Under the pieces are notes generated by a model. That model saw nothing but the letters and a program-made list of their open reading frames with translations. It was not told the origin of the DNA and did no database searches. DNA of 5,130 nt from Chloroflexota bacterium. GTDB lineage: Bacteria; Chloroflexota; Anaerolineae; Anaerolineales; Villigracilaceae. The position numbers and the translations under genes are program-made. Of the stretch, positions 5,130 through 5,130 are shown piece after piece. Location: contig JAKANW010000285.1 of the NCBI GenBank assembly GCA_021823555.1, positions 1 through 5,130 of the forward strand, given 5' to 3'. Each line of letters opens with the position of its first letter. Within the stretch, counting starts at the first letter, position 1.

Positions 5130-5130
5130 C

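Noticed and set aside
5043..5130. A divergent plus-strand gene beginning MLYKGRDGLVEAL
   Set aside because: There is no Shine-Dalgarno before the ATG, only 29 codons are visible, and the complementary frame is equally open; there is not enough to call it.
1..5130. CRISPR array, tRNA/rRNA genes, insertion sequence or phage integrase
   Set aside because: I found no regularly spaced direct repeats, cloverleaf-like or rRNA sequence, terminal inverted repeats with a transposase, or integrase motifs on either strand.

Overview
The window looks like a moderately GC-rich bacterial chromosome. The gene content suggests Chloroflexota (Anaerolineae-like): a DUF2089 regulator in an operon with several short 'SHOCT-like' hairpin proteins, and strong GGAGG Shine-Dalgarno sites. 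There is no rRNA or other firm taxonomic marker, so this placement is an inference.

Layout. Bases 2-601 (+) hold the 3' part of an NAD-dependent epimerase/dehydratase of the extended SDR type. It is followed after 24 nt by a complete DegV-family lipid-binding protein (626-1489, +). A 193-nt convergent intergenic region (1490-1682) contains a polypyrimidine/polypurine hairpin with two alternative registers, a classical bidirectional terminator, and a pair of interleaved inverted repeats. From about 5000 down to 1683 everything lies on the minus strand. In transcription order the genes are: a DUF2089 zinc-ribbon/HTH protein (4579-4965), a DUF4097-like beta-solenoid protein with an Arg/Glu helix (3476-4582), a two-TM protein (2829-3476), a small soluble protein (2433-2819) and a HExxH metallopeptidase (1683-2399).

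How the genes work together. The first four minus-strand genes are tightly packed (ATGA overlap, TAATG overlap, a 9-nt gap with the stop codon inside the Shine-Dalgarno). Each carries one copy of the same ~30-residue helical hairpin, at the C-terminus in the first two proteins and at the N-terminus in the next two. The last two also share a second C-terminal domain, and the membrane protein looks like the small protein with two TM helices inserted. The simplest reading is a self-contained module: a putative DNA-binding regulator, a solenoid scaffold, a membrane member and a soluble member that may assemble through the shared hairpin. By its domain content it recalls LiaX/YvlB/Psp-type envelope-stress proteins. 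That function is inference. The metallopeptidase follows 33 nt later, is clearly more AT-rich and lacks the hairpin, so it may be a later addition.

The right edge (4966-5130) probably holds the operon promoter. It is also open in one minus-strand frame that would run 16 nt into the DUF2089 gene, so an upstream gene cannot be excluded. No stretch longer than 300 bases lacks a gene.
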